The translations under genes and the position numbers were made by a program. Shown here one piece after another: positions 17,122 to 24,826 of a stretch of 41,617 nt of DNA (within the stretch, counting starts at the first letter, position 1; every line of letters starts with the position of its first letter). The DNA is taken from NCBI GenBank assembly GCA_022865905.1, contig JALHUM010000358.1, forward strand, positions 1 to 41,617, written 5' to 3'. Under the pieces are notes generated by a model. It searched no databases, was not told the DNA's origin, and saw nothing but the letters and a program-made list of their open reading frames with translations. The stretch is from Anaerolineales bacterium (GTDB lineage Bacteria; Chloroflexota; Anaerolineae; Anaerolineales; Villigracilaceae).

Positions 17122-17907
17122 ATGCCTGTCTCATGGTTAGAGATGACAGCTATTCCGTTCAATACTCTCCTGCTACTCGAGCGCGTCCAGCTCTCCTGGT
17201 TTCCCGGTTGGGTGAACGAAAATGATCTGGGATTGGCGCTCAGAGCTAACCCGGTTGTGGAATGGTTCTTACGCCATAAATGCCAAGAGCTATGTGATTG
17301 GTTGGATAGTGTCATGGCGCAAGCTATGGACGTGCTACTCGATGCACACGCTGTACGGCAGGCAGAGATCCGTGTGTTGCAGTCTTTGGATGATCTCATT
17401 ACGTATGTGCATGACCCGGCCATCTACGATGCGTTAGAATTTTTGAAATGGGATTCCAGCGAATTGACCTCCCTGGTGGATTTCTCCGGTAAGACCGTCA
17501 TTGACGTCGGTTCAGGTACTGGACGGCTGGCCCTCGTTGCCGCACAAGCCGCCATAGCCGTATTCGCTGTCGAGCCGGTCGGCAACCTGCGGTATTACCT
17601 CAAAGAAAAAGCTAGCAAGCATGGCATGACGAACATCTATCCCGTTGATGGGCTGATCACTGACTTGCCTTTCCCGGACGGTTTTGCTGATTTGACGATG
17701 GGAGGTCACGTTTTCGGCGATGAACCAGATGCGGAATTGTCCGAACTGGTGCGTGTGACCAAACCAGGAGGCATGATTGTGCTCTGCCCGGGGAATGACG
17801 ATGTTGATAACATTCGCCATGGTTTTTTGATGGCACAAGGTTTTGCCTGGGAGCGCTTTGTGGAACCACCCGATGACAGGGTCAGAAAATATTGGAAAAC
17901 GATTTAG
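17122..17907 (+). CDS. Class I SAM-dependent methyltransferase
   Basis: A protein of 261 residues. The N-terminal ~110 residues are helical and not recognised. A class I methyltransferase domain follows: motif I VIDVGSGTGRLALVAA, the acidic residue after strand 2 (VFAVEPVGNLRYYLKE), motif II/III LPFPDGFADLTMGGHVFGDE, and post-motif VTKPGGMIVLCPGN. The methyl acceptor cannot be told. The start is the ATG at 17122, 6 bp after GGAG. An in-frame TTG further upstream is less likely. No operon partner is evident: gcvPB ends over 100 bp upstream and a MITE-like element follows. Confidence 0.82.
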   Translation: MPVSWLEMTAIPFNTLLLLERVQLSWFPGWVNENDLGLALRANPVVEWFLRHKCQELCDWLDSVMAQAMDVLLDAHAVRQAEIRVLQSLDDLITYVHDPAIYDALEFLKWDSSELTSLVDFSGKTVIDVGSGTGRLALVAAQAAIAVFAVEPVGNLRYYLKEKASKHGMTNIYPVDGLITDLPFPDGFADLTMGGHVFGDEPDAELSELVRVTKPGGMIVLCPGNDDVDNIRHGFLMAQGFAWERFVEPPDDRVRKYWKTI

Positions 17908-17918
17908 GCTCATTCTCT

Positions 17919-18044
17919 CGAGGGGCTGTCCTAAAAGCCCACGAAAGCTCACGGAGACCGCCAGATTTGGTGGTCTCCGTCAATACCTTGCGCCACATGT
18001 AGCGGCGAGATACTATCTCGCCCCACTTTTTGGACAGCCTCTCG
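17919..18044. mobile_element. MITE-like non-autonomous element with 19-bp terminal inverted repeats
   Basis: The left end CGAGGGGCTGTCCTAAAAG (17919-17937) and the complement of the right end CGAGAGGCTGTCCAAAAAG (18026-18044) differ at two positions. The GGCTGTCC...AAAA end resembles ends of several transposase families. No open reading frame is inside. It holds two internal hairpins: ACGGAGACCGCCA (17951-17963) with a 13-nt partner (17968-17980), and GGCGAGA/TCTCGCC near 18004-18022. A CT dinucleotide flanks both ends, too short to prove a target duplication. The element ends 6 bp before the stop of the activase gene. Confidence 0.7.
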
Positions 18045-18049
18045 CTAGT

Positions 18050-18958
18050 TCATTCGTTGCCTGACGGATGTTTTACCTGCACGCCACACGCTCGCAGGAT
18101 TTCCGCGATCTGCCCCAGCCTCTCTTCGGACGGCGGACGGGTATCGGGCAGCGGATACTCGTGCCCCAATCCGGCGTATTTGCTCGTCGCGGCGTGATGG
18201 TAAGGCAGGAGTTCGAGACTGTGCGCACGGGGCAGCGAGGCCACGAATTCGCCCATCTGGCGGATGTTCTTTTCATCGTCATTGACCCTTGGGATGACTG
18301 GCATTCGTAAGAGGATAAGGTGGTCTCGCTCTGAAAGTTTCTGTAGATTGGTCAGGATCAAGCTATTGGATATCCCCGTAAATTGGCGGTGCCTGGCATC
18401 GTTAACCACTTTGAGATCGTACAGGAACAAGTCCACGTGGCCGCGCACGCGCTCGAAGGTATCCCAGGATGCAAAGCCGCATGTATCCAGCGCGGTGTGG
18501 ATTTCCCTTTCCTTGCAGGCCTCGAGCAGCCCAAGCGCAAAGTCGCGCTGCGCCAGCGGTTCTCCGCCGGATAAAGTCACACCACCTCCGGACTCATCAT
18601 AAAAGGGGATATCGCGTTCGACTTCGGCCATCGCCTGGGCGACGGTCATCTCGCGGCCGACCACCTGGCGCGCCTCGGCGCAGCAAACGAGGGTGCATTC
18701 CCCGCAACGCTCGCAGCGTTCTCGCTGGATCTCGGGGCCTGCTTCGCCCAATCCGGCTGCGCCCTGCGGACAGGCTTCCACGCACGCCCCGCAGCGGATG
18801 CAGCGCGCGCTTCGCAAAATGATTTCCACCTCTGGGGATTGGCCTTCTGGGTTGTGACACCACCAGCAATGCAGCGGACAGCCTTTGAAAAATACCGTCG
18901 TGCGGATACCGGGACCGTCGTGGATGGAGTATTTCCTGATGTCGAAAACGATACCCAT
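18050..18958 (-). CDS. Glycyl-radical enzyme activating protein (PflA-like radical SAM)
   Basis: These enzymes use a 4Fe-4S cluster and SAM to install the glycyl radical on a partner enzyme. The 302-residue protein has the radical SAM motif CPLHCWWC preceded by the activase signature SIHDGPGIRTTVFFKGC. Two ferredoxin-type cysteine clusters follow (CIRCGACVEAC and CERCGECTLVCC), as in the longer activases rather than minimal PflA. GGVTLSGGEPLAQ and ALDTCGFASWDTF are the SAM-binding and core motifs. Length is normal. No glycyl-radical enzyme is in the window, so the substrate is unknown. A MITE-like element ends just behind the stop codon. Confidence 0.92.
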   Translation of the reverse strand: MGIVFDIRKYSIHDGPGIRTTVFFKGCPLHCWWCHNPEGQSPEVEIILRSARCIRCGACVEACPQGAAGLGEAGPEIQRERCERCGECTLVCCAEARQVVGREMTVAQAMAEVERDIPFYDESGGGVTLSGGEPLAQRDFALGLLEACKEREIHTALDTCGFASWDTFERVRGHVDLFLYDLKVVNDARHRQFTGISNSLILTNLQKLSERDHLILLRMPVIPRVNDDEKNIRQMGEFVASLPRAHSLELLPYHHAATSKYAGLGHEYPLPDTRPPSEERLGQIAEILRACGVQVKHPSGNE

Positions 18959-18998
18959 AATCTCGGCTTTACCAATAACGAATTGTGGAAACTGTTTG

Positions 18999-19508
18999 TC
19001 AACCTTCTGGACGGTACATCACTGCACTCATGTCACCCACGAAGTCGGGCAAGTTGGTGTGCCCCAGCATCTGGCGGACGGCGGAGGCCTCGCCAGTATG
19101 GTACCAGTAATGGTAGATGTTCCGCATCAGCAGGGTGCCGACGGTTTCGTCGAGTGGCTTTCCATCCCGCAACAAGTATTTCTGCATGATCTCGGGCGTC
19201 AGGGTATCCAGGTAATTATCGGCCTCGGCGGTTACTTTCCACCATATCTCCCACATCTCATTCAGCGGAGGTGTGCTGGCCGGCTGGCCGTAGCCGACCA
19301 GATCGTTGAGATACGGCGCCAGGTTCTTTTGCTGGGTGAAGACGACCCAGTAACGATGTTCCTGGTTGGCGAGGTGGCCCACCATCCAACTGATGCAATT
19401 CATCGGCATGAGCCTGCGTATGGCGTCCTGCTCGGAAACGCCCTCGAGGCAGCGGTAAAACTCAGTACGGGCAAAGCGAAGTTGCGTGACAAGGAGATGA
19501 GGTTGCAT
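18999..19508 (-). CDS. DinB-superfamily protein
   Basis: A predicted four-helix-bundle DinB/YfiT-like protein of about 169 residues, probably metal-binding. The histidine pattern fits: WMVGHLANQEHRYW in helix 2 and YHYWYHTGEASAVRQMLGH in helix 4. Members include thiol-dependent transferases, but the activity of this one cannot be assigned. I start at the ATG at 19508, with GGAG 6 bp upstream; an ATG four codons earlier would overlap that GGAG. A second DinB-fold gene lies 56 bp upstream on the same strand, perhaps a related pair. Confidence 0.8.
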   Translation of the reverse strand: MQPHLLVTQLRFARTEFYRCLEGVSEQDAIRRLMPMNCISWMVGHLANQEHRYWVVFTQQKNLAPYLNDLVGYGQPASTPPLNEMWEIWWKVTAEADNYLDTLTPEIMQKYLLRDGKPLDETVGTLLMRNIYHYWYHTGEASAVRQMLGHTNLPDFVGDMSAVMYRPEG

Positions 19509-19564
19509 AAAAGACTCCATAGCCCGGTCAAGCCGGAACTAAACAGAGATGGAAAGCAAAACGG

Positions 19565-20260
19565 TTACAGCAATTTCTGGATATGAGCGGTATGATCCCG
19601 TTCGTGCCACAGCGCGCGGCGAAGGATCTTGCGCGGGCTCCAGAATTCCCCATCTATGCCAACCACTTGCTTGGAGCCTTCCAATGTTGGGAGGGTCTCT
19701 TTGAGCAGCGCACGGATCTTCTCCAGCCGTGTGAACGGTTCTTCGGGAATTTCATGGCGCGGGAAAGCCAATCCAAGCCGATCCAGGTACCACCACTCCG
19801 CCCCGCCGACGTGACCGAGAATCCCATTGATGCTCCAACGCTCTCCGAGGTAAGTCTGGTTGAGTTTCTCGTTGCTCAAACCCTCGACGGTTATCAAGAG
19901 ATCAGAGCGGCTCCAGGTGATTAGTTTCAGGGTACGCCGGATCTCAAGAACCGTCAATGGTTTCCAGTCGTAGCGAAAGAAGGATTCCACACTGTAGCCA
20001 TCTTTCTCGACTTGATCGAACTCATCATTGATGAGGTAGACGTCCCAGGTTTCCTCGACGCGTGTTTCGACCTCCTCGAAGTTCAACCATGTACGCGGCT
20101 CGTGTTTGAGGATCCAGGTCGCATAGGCCTGGATAGCGACTTCCAGGTTTGCGGATGCGGCGTATGCATCCTTGCCATAGGCGAAGCAGCCAGGATGTTC
20201 GAGCGCCCATGCAATCGAACGCCCCTCGTTGTTGTTTTCGATACCGACGCGGAATATCAT
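19565..20260 (-). CDS. HicB-like N-terminus fused to a DinB-type domain
   Basis: A protein of 231 residues. Residues 1 to about 55 (GRSIAWALEHPGCFAYGKDA, then ASANLEVAIQAYATWI) resemble the ferredoxin-like HicB fold, typical of antitoxins. The rest resembles a DinB bundle: WSINGILGHVGGAEWWYLDR and the terminal ALWHERDHTAHIQKLL supply the histidines. The start at 20260 is set by AAGGAGG-CACGAG-ATG, a near-perfect ribosome binding site. A longer frame to 20491 would overlap the ABC permease and the terminator and is rejected. No HicA toxin gene is next to it. Biochemical role is unknown. Confidence 0.78.
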   Translation of the reverse strand: MIFRVGIENNNEGRSIAWALEHPGCFAYGKDAYAASANLEVAIQAYATWILKHEPRTWLNFEEVETRVEETWDVYLINDEFDQVEKDGYSVESFFRYDWKPLTVLEIRRTLKLITWSRSDLLITVEGLSNEKLNQTYLGERWSINGILGHVGGAEWWYLDRLGLAFPRHEIPEEPFTRLEKIRALLKETLPTLEGSKQVVGIDGEFWSPRKILRRALWHERDHTAHIQKLL

Positions 20261-20298
20261 CTCGTGCCTCCTTGCATGGGTGTATTTTACACCAATGC

Positions 20299-20325
20299 AA
20301 AAGGGGCGGAAAGTATCTCCGCCCC
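20299..20325 (-). terminator. Intrinsic terminator of the ABC exporter operon
   Basis: On the minus strand GGGGCGGA, 7-nt loop, TCCGCCCC (8 bp perfect), then TTTT. It lies between the ABC permease and the HicB-DinB gene. Confidence 0.72.
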
Positions 20326-20385
20326 AGCGGTAGAGCCTGAAAGGGATCGCGCGAGGCTCTCCTCCTTCGAGTGTTCGAGGAGTAT

Positions 20386-21129
20386 TTACTCCCAACGGAA
20401 AGTTTTGGCTGAGAGGATGACTCCAATGATAAGCATACCGGCCAAAACACCCGCATCGAGGAGATGGCTGCTCCAGGTTTCGCCGACCCACAGCCCGCGC
20501 AGCAGGTTGACCACGTAGGTCAGCGGCAGGAACGCGGAAACCTTCTTAATGGCTTCGGGCAGGAGTTCGCGAGGGAAACCTGCCCCGGAGAGAAACAGCA
20601 TTGGGTACAGTAGTACCATACCAACGATCTGGGCTGTGCGCGCCGTAGGCATAATACCGGCCAGGATGAATCCCAGCCCGAAGAAACTCAGGCTGCTCAG
20701 TACGAAGCCCGCCAGCACGCTGAGGGCGTTGCCCTCGAAACGCACGTGGTAGACCAGCTTCCCGGCGGCGACGAGCAGGAGCATGCCCAGGCTGGTCATT
20801 GCGAAGACCACGACGACCTGCGTGGCCAGGACGACCAGCGGGCTGATGGGTGTGGTCCGCAGGCGGCGCAAGATGCCCGTCTCCCGGTAGGTGGCCATCG
20901 TGATGGTGATGGACATCAGTCCAGTGGTGGCGATGATCATGGCGGTATAGGCCGGTATGGAAATATCGATCGTCCCATGACCGCCGAACATCGGCGTGGG
21001 TTCGTTTCCGTATATACTGCCGAACAGGAACAGCATCATCAACGGGAAAGCCAGCGTGAAAAAGGCTCCCACCGGTTCCCGCAGGAATAGCTTGCCTTCC
21101 ATCCAGGTCATTTTCAACAGGCTTTTCAT
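20386..21129 (-). CDS. ABC-2 type exporter permease
   Basis: A 247-residue inner-membrane permease with six hydrophobic segments in the ABC-2 pattern. After the first segment comes a loop (FGSIYGNEPTPMFGGHGTID). A cytoplasmic segment (TYRETGILRRLRTTPISPLV) is typical of the family, and the last part has PEAIKKVSAFLPLTYVVNLL. It pairs with the upstream ATPase for export of an unknown substrate (drug, lipid or peptide). The ATG at 21129 follows GTGAGG at proper distance; a GTG at 21141 overlapping the ATPase stop is the alternative. It is the last gene of a four-gene operon and is followed by a terminator. Confidence 0.9.
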   Translation of the reverse strand: MKSLLKMTWMEGKLFLREPVGAFFTLAFPLMMLFLFGSIYGNEPTPMFGGHGTIDISIPAYTAMIIATTGLMSITITMATYRETGILRRLRTTPISPLVVLATQVVVVFAMTSLGMLLLVAAGKLVYHVRFEGNALSVLAGFVLSSLSFFGLGFILAGIMPTARTAQIVGMVLLYPMLFLSGAGFPRELLPEAIKKVSAFLPLTYVVNLLRGLWVGETWSSHLLDAGVLAGMLIIGVILSAKTFRWE

Positions 21130-21137
21130 CGTGTACC

Positions 21138-22061
21138 TCACTCTCTCATTTCCCGGCCGGTCAGTTTCAGGAAGACATCTTCCAGGGTCGGCTGCTCGGT
21201 ACGCAGGTCGCGGAACCGGACTCCCTGTGCGGTCAGCAGGCTGACCACCTCGCTGACCAGCGGGACCTTCCGGCCATCCTTCCCGTGGACGGTCACTCGC
21301 TCTCCCTGGACCTCGACCCGGACCGCCCCGGAAAGGGCTTTTTCAAACCCGGCGGGCAGGGACCCATCCACGTTGAAGACGACGCGCTCTTCCGCCCCCA
21401 AGCTGCGGATCAGGGCCGCTGGGGTGTCCAGCGCCACGATCCGGCCGTGGTCAAGTATGGCGACCCGGTCACATAGGCGCTCGGCCTCCTCCATGAAATG
21501 GGTGGTCAGCAGGATGGTCTTGCCTTTCGAGCGGACGTCGCGCACCAGGTCCCAGATGGCATGCCGCGCCTGGGGGTCCAGGCCGGTGGTCAACTCATCG
21601 AGGAAGACCAGCTGCGGGTCCGGTAGGAGCGCCAGGGCGATGAACAGGCGCTGCTTCTGTCCGCCGGACAGCTTTGAGAAGGGGGCGTTGCGCTTCTCTT
21701 CCAGGCCCAACTGCGCGAGCAATTCCTTCCAGTCGGCCGCTTTTGGGTAGAACGAACTGTACAGATCCAGCGCCTCCCAGACTCTCATCCGCTCCGGCAG
21801 GTTGGATTGCTGCAACTGCATGCCGGTGCGTTCCCGCAGGGTCTGGCTCTCGCGCTGTGGGTCCACGCCGAGGACGCGAACCGTCCCCCGGTCCGGTTTG
21901 CGCAGGCCCTCCAGGCATTCAATGGTGGTGGTCTTGCCGGCCCCGTTCGGGCCAACCATCCCGAAGATCTCTCCTTCGCGGACTTCGAAGGAGATATCGT
22001 CCACGGCGACGGTTGCGCCGTAGGTTTTGCGTAATTTTTCGACTTGCACGATGGTTCCCAT
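21138..22061 (-). CDS. ABC transporter ATP-binding protein (exporter, DrrA-like)
   Basis: A 307-residue ATPase subunit: Walker A GPNGAGKTT at 37-45, signature LSGGQKQR at 131-138, Walker B LVFLDE at 151-156, and the H-loop in TTHFMEEAERLCDRVAIL. The C-terminal extension from about residue 225 ends in FRDLRTEQPTLEDVFLKLTG, characteristic of ABC-2 exporter ATPases such as DrrA or CcmA-like proteins. The downstream permease begins within 10 bp of its stop. The two genes upstream encode a winged-helix regulator and a membrane protein in the same operon. Confidence 0.95.
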   Translation of the reverse strand: MGTIVQVEKLRKTYGATVAVDDISFEVREGEIFGMVGPNGAGKTTTIECLEGLRKPDRGTVRVLGVDPQRESQTLRERTGMQLQQSNLPERMRVWEALDLYSSFYPKAADWKELLAQLGLEEKRNAPFSKLSGGQKQRLFIALALLPDPQLVFLDELTTGLDPQARHAIWDLVRDVRSKGKTILLTTHFMEEAERLCDRVAILDHGRIVALDTPAALIRSLGAEERVVFNVDGSLPAGFEKALSGAVRVEVQGERVTVHGKDGRKVPLVSEVVSLLTAQGVRFRDLRTEQPTLEDVFLKLTGREMRE

Positions 22062-22068
22062 AACTACC

Positions 22069-22362
22069 TCACTTGCTTCTCAAGATCGATTCCAGTGCCA
22101 CCACGTGTTCAGCGAAAACCTTGCGACCCTCGGCGGTGGCAGCGACATAAGTGCGCGGTTTGCGCTCGACGAAGGTCTTGTTGACAGCGATGTAGCCGGC
22201 CTCTTCCAGTTTTCGCAGGTGGGCGCCCAGGTTGCCATCGGTAACGCCCAGCAGGTCGCGCAGGTAGGTGAAGTCCACCTCTTCGTTCGGTCCCAGGGTC
22301 ACCAAGGCAGCCATGATGCGCAGGCGCACCGTCTGGTGGATGGTTTCATTAAGCACGGCCAT
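22069..22362 (-). CDS. Winged-helix transcriptional regulator
   Basis: A 97-residue single-domain winged helix of the type related to ArsR/MarR (PF13601-like). It contains TVRLRIMAALVTL, EVDFTYLRDLLGVTDGNLGA (recognition helix) and HLRKLEEAGYIAVNKTFVER (wing). It lies 3 bp downstream of the membrane protein gene and 7 bp upstream of the ABC ATPase gene, so it probably controls its own operon. A perfect inverted repeat at 22970-22988, just after the operon promoter, is the obvious candidate operator. Ligand unknown. Confidence 0.9.
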   Translation of the reverse strand: MAVLNETIHQTVRLRIMAALVTLGPNEEVDFTYLRDLLGVTDGNLGAHLRKLEEAGYIAVNKTFVERKPRTYVAATAEGRKVFAEHVVALESILRSK

Positions 22363-22365
22363 GGT

Positions 22366-22935
22366 TTACCACCTCGAGCGGATGTACAGGCCAAGGACGA
22401 TCATCCCGCCGCCGCCCAGGATGGCCATCCAGAGATTGAAGATGCCCGGTAGCAGGAAGTAACCCACCAGCGCCAGGGCTGTGATGATCACAGCGGGCCA
22501 GATGGATGTAAAGGAGAGCAGCAACCCCATGGCCAGCCAGCCGACCATGACGAACAGGATAATGAACATGGCAAGTTGTTTTCCGTCTGCTGGCCAGGAG
22601 ACCGCAATCGAGGCGACGCAGTACAGGAACAACAGCATCCAGAAAATGGCGATTCGCTTGCCAGAGGAGCTAGATGAGGGACTACGTACACCCCGGTTCA
22701 TCCTGATGCCGATGATGGCGGAGAGGATCCCGCCCAGGATATCCAGGACCACCCATGTATACACGGCGATGTACTGGGGCAGGAACTGTGCCCCTAGGAA
22801 CCCCAGCAGCCAGATGATGCCCCAGACGATCAGGAACAGGTAGGCACCGCTGCTGGAAATGGCCCTGCGGGTTTTCTTCATCATGGCCTGGATGGCGGCC
22901 AGGGCTTGTTCGGCTTCGTAGGGAGAGATATTCAT
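22366..22935 (-). CDS. Multi-pass membrane protein, first gene of the ABC exporter operon
   Basis: A 189-residue protein. Its N-terminal soluble helix (SPYEAEQALAAIQAMMKKTR) is followed by about six hydrophobic segments: YLFLIVWGIIWLLGFLGAQF, a tail of five more, and a Ser-rich cytoplasmic loop (RSPSSSSSGKR). I do not recognise a named function. Such proteins often precede a small winged-helix regulator and may act as a sensor or anchor. ATG at 22935 follows GAAGGAGTTTCCC. Promoter and putative operator lie directly upstream. Confidence 0.8.
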   Translation of the reverse strand: MNISPYEAEQALAAIQAMMKKTRRAISSSGAYLFLIVWGIIWLLGFLGAQFLPQYIAVYTWVVLDILGGILSAIIGIRMNRGVRSPSSSSSGKRIAIFWMLLFLYCVASIAVSWPADGKQLAMFIILFVMVGWLAMGLLLSFTSIWPAVIITALALVGYFLLPGIFNLWMAILGGGGMIVLGLYIRSRW

Positions 22936-22969
22936 GGGAAACTCCTTCAGAGTGGTCGCTGATTAAGAG

Positions 22970-22988
22970 TACTCTGTTTCTCAGAGTA
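22970..22988. promoter_or_regulatory. Putative operator of the winged-helix regulator
   Basis: TACTCTG, 5-bp spacer, CAGAGTA: a perfect 7-bp inverted repeat touching the -10 element of the operon promoter. Autoregulation is inferred from position. Confidence 0.6.
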
Positions 22989-23016
22989 TTCTACAATATT
23001 TCTTCGGGATTGTCAA
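22988..23016 (-). promoter_or_regulatory. Promoter of the ABC exporter operon
   Basis: On the minus strand TTGACA (23011-23016), 17 bp, TAGAAT (22988-22993). Near-consensus. Confidence 0.83.
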
Positions 23017-23073
23017 GAGGGAAAATTTATTGGTTGATAGAGAGGATTCGTACTTTACCCCCTTAAGACACGA

Positions 23074-23101
23074 GCAGGAGCGATTGGCTGATTGCTCCTG
23101 C
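23074..23101. repeat. Hairpin between the aminotransferase remnant and the exporter operon
   Basis: GCAGGAGCGAT and ATTGCTCCTGC pair over 11 bp with one G-T pair, loop TGGCTG. It lies downstream of the aminotransferase remnant (minus strand). It has no T-run, so I do not call it a terminator. Confidence 0.5.
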
Positions 23102-23131
23102 CATTCCCTATATTCGCTGAACTATGCTCGA

Positions 23132-23350
23132 TTACCCGTGCCGACTCATGAACCTTTCCATGCGGTGCAGGGCTTCCTCGATCTTCTCATAAGCTGTGGC
23201 ATACGAGCAGCGCACGAAACCCTCTCCGCCTGCGCCAAAGGCGCTGCCGGGTTCAACTGCCACTTGCTCTTCGCGCAACAACGTCTCGGCGAAGGTCTCC
23301 TCGTCCATGCCCGAGGCGATGAAGGGAAGGTGGATATCAGCGTGTTCAGG
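23132..23350 (-). pseudogene. 3' fragment of a class I/II aminotransferase
   Basis: Read on the minus strand, the frame ending at the TAA at 23132-23134 encodes LREEQVAVEPGSAFGAGGEG, then FVRCSYATAYEKIEEALHRM. This is the C-terminal end of a PLP-dependent aminotransferase (the PG-AFG and R-CSYA segments bind the substrate carboxylate). The frame is closed by an in-frame TAA at 23351-23353, just behind the pntB stop. The first ~300 codons, including the PLP lysine, are absent. It is a 5'-truncated remnant, which suggests that the transhydrogenase genes joined this locus by deletion or insertion. Opposite-strand frames here are spurious. Confidence 0.8.
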
Positions 23351-23364
23351 TTACTCTGCTGTAT

Positions 23365-24822
23365 CTAATCAGTCAAGCCTCCAATTAAACCTGAGAGGGT
23401 TACTTTGGCGTCGCCAAACAGCAGGATGGTTGATGGTAACTGATAGAGGGGGTTTTCCACGCCAGAGTAGCCGGGCCTTTCATCCAGATTGCAGACGACC
23501 GCGCATTTGGCCTCATGCGCCATGAGGATGGGCATGCCGGATATCGGCGTATCTGCTTGCTGGATGGCGGCTGGATTGACTACATCGCAGGAACCAACAA
23601 TCAGGGCAACGTCAACGTTTTTGAATTCCGGATTGATCGTTTCCATTTCCACGAGCTTGTCATATTCAACTTCAGCCTCAGCCAGAAGCACATTCATGTG
23701 CCCAGGCATTCTCCCTGCCACTGGGTGGACGGCAAACTTGATGTCCACGCCGCGCCGTTCCAGATGGCGCGCTAATTCGACAACTTTGAATTGAGCTTGC
23801 GCCAGAGCCATTCCGTACCCAGGGATGATTACCACTCTCTGAGCCTTTCTTAGTTTATCTAGCGCGGCTTCCAAAGGGGGGGGCGCGGCTCTTGCGGCTG
23901 GAACAATTTCAGCTGGCGCGTCAGCTTCTATTGCCGTCGCGGTACCTGCCGTGGGGGGGGCCTCTGCGGCTGGTGGTGTTGTGGGTGTCGTTGCTCGATC
24001 TTTCGAGGTGGCCATGGTACCGACAAACACATTGACCAGGCTGCGGTTCATAGCTTTGCACATTACGTGAGTGAGAATCGATCCGGACGCCGCCACGGTT
24101 GCTCCGCAGACGATCAGCAACCGTTCTTGCATGACGGCACCGCAGAAGGCCGCTGCCACTCCTGCTGTCGCGTTAAGAAAAGAAATCAGCACCGGCATGT
24201 CCGCGCCACCGATCCTGATTGAGAAGAGGATGCCAAGCAGAATGGCCAGAATAAGCAGAACCAAAAGCAGCCAGACCTCCGGGCGTGGGTCACGGAACGA
24301 GGAGAATACGGCCAGGATAAGCGTGAGGAGAGCCACTGCCAGCAAAAGGGCTGAATGCTGCGGGAGTACCGTCGGCCGTTGATTGATCTTGTTGGCCAGC
24401 TTAGCGCTGGCGATCATGCTACCGCTAAAGGTCGCGGCGCCAATAATCAGGCCGAGAATTCCCGATATCTTGCCGAAAGAAGTCAGATAGGCACTTGATC
24501 GGTTCAATTCGACGAAAGAAACCAGGAAAGCCGCCACACCGCCGGCTCCATGTTGAAATGCAACCATTGCCGGGATCTGGATCATATGGACGCGCATGGC
24601 GACAATGACGCCAACCATAGAGCCGGTGATGAGGGTTGCCAGGACGATGCCCGGCGATAATATTCTGTAACGATAAAGGACGAGCAAGAAAGCGACCAGC
24701 AAGGCGAAGGCGTTGATCAGATTGCCCGCTCGTGCTCCCTTAGGGCCTTGGAATAGTCTGATCCCAACGATCAGCAGGAGGACGACGAGAAGGTCAAAAA
24801 GCCAATTGAGCCAGGTTCCCAT
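23365..24822 (-). CDS. pntB: NAD(P) transhydrogenase subunit beta
   Basis: PntB carries most of the proton channel (domain II) and the NADP(H)-binding domain III of the transhydrogenase, which reduces NADP+ with NADH using the proton gradient. In 485 residues the first ~275 form about nine membrane helices, with VAFQHGAGGVAAFLVSFVEL and SGSILTHVMCKAMNRSL. After an Ala/Pro/Thr-rich linker comes domain III: VVIIPGYGMALAQAQ, HPVAGRMPGHMNVLLAEAEV and IVGSCDVVNPAA. The linker is long and contains G-rich homopolymers in the DNA. It is the last gene of pntAA-pntAB-pntB, 4 bp after pntAB. Confidence 0.96.
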   Translation of the reverse strand: MGTWLNWLFDLLVVLLLIVGIRLFQGPKGARAGNLINAFALLVAFLLVLYRYRILSPGIVLATLITGSMVGVIVAMRVHMIQIPAMVAFQHGAGGVAAFLVSFVELNRSSAYLTSFGKISGILGLIIGAATFSGSMIASAKLANKINQRPTVLPQHSALLLAVALLTLILAVFSSFRDPRPEVWLLLVLLILAILLGILFSIRIGGADMPVLISFLNATAGVAAAFCGAVMQERLLIVCGATVAASGSILTHVMCKAMNRSLVNVFVGTMATSKDRATTPTTPPAAEAPPTAGTATAIEADAPAEIVPAARAAPPPLEAALDKLRKAQRVVIIPGYGMALAQAQFKVVELARHLERRGVDIKFAVHPVAGRMPGHMNVLLAEAEVEYDKLVEMETINPEFKNVDVALIVGSCDVVNPAAIQQADTPISGMPILMAHEAKCAVVCNLDERPGYSGVENPLYQLPSTILLFGDAKVTLSGLIGGLTD

Positions 24823-24826
24823 CGGG

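Noticed and set aside
20261-20491. N-terminal extension of the HicB-DinB protein to 20491
   Set aside because: It would overlap the ABC permease and an intrinsic terminator. AAGGAGG precedes the ATG at 20260.
23030-23368. Plus-strand open frame of 112 codons
   Set aside because: It is antisense to the clear aminotransferase remnant and the pntB end, with no family features.
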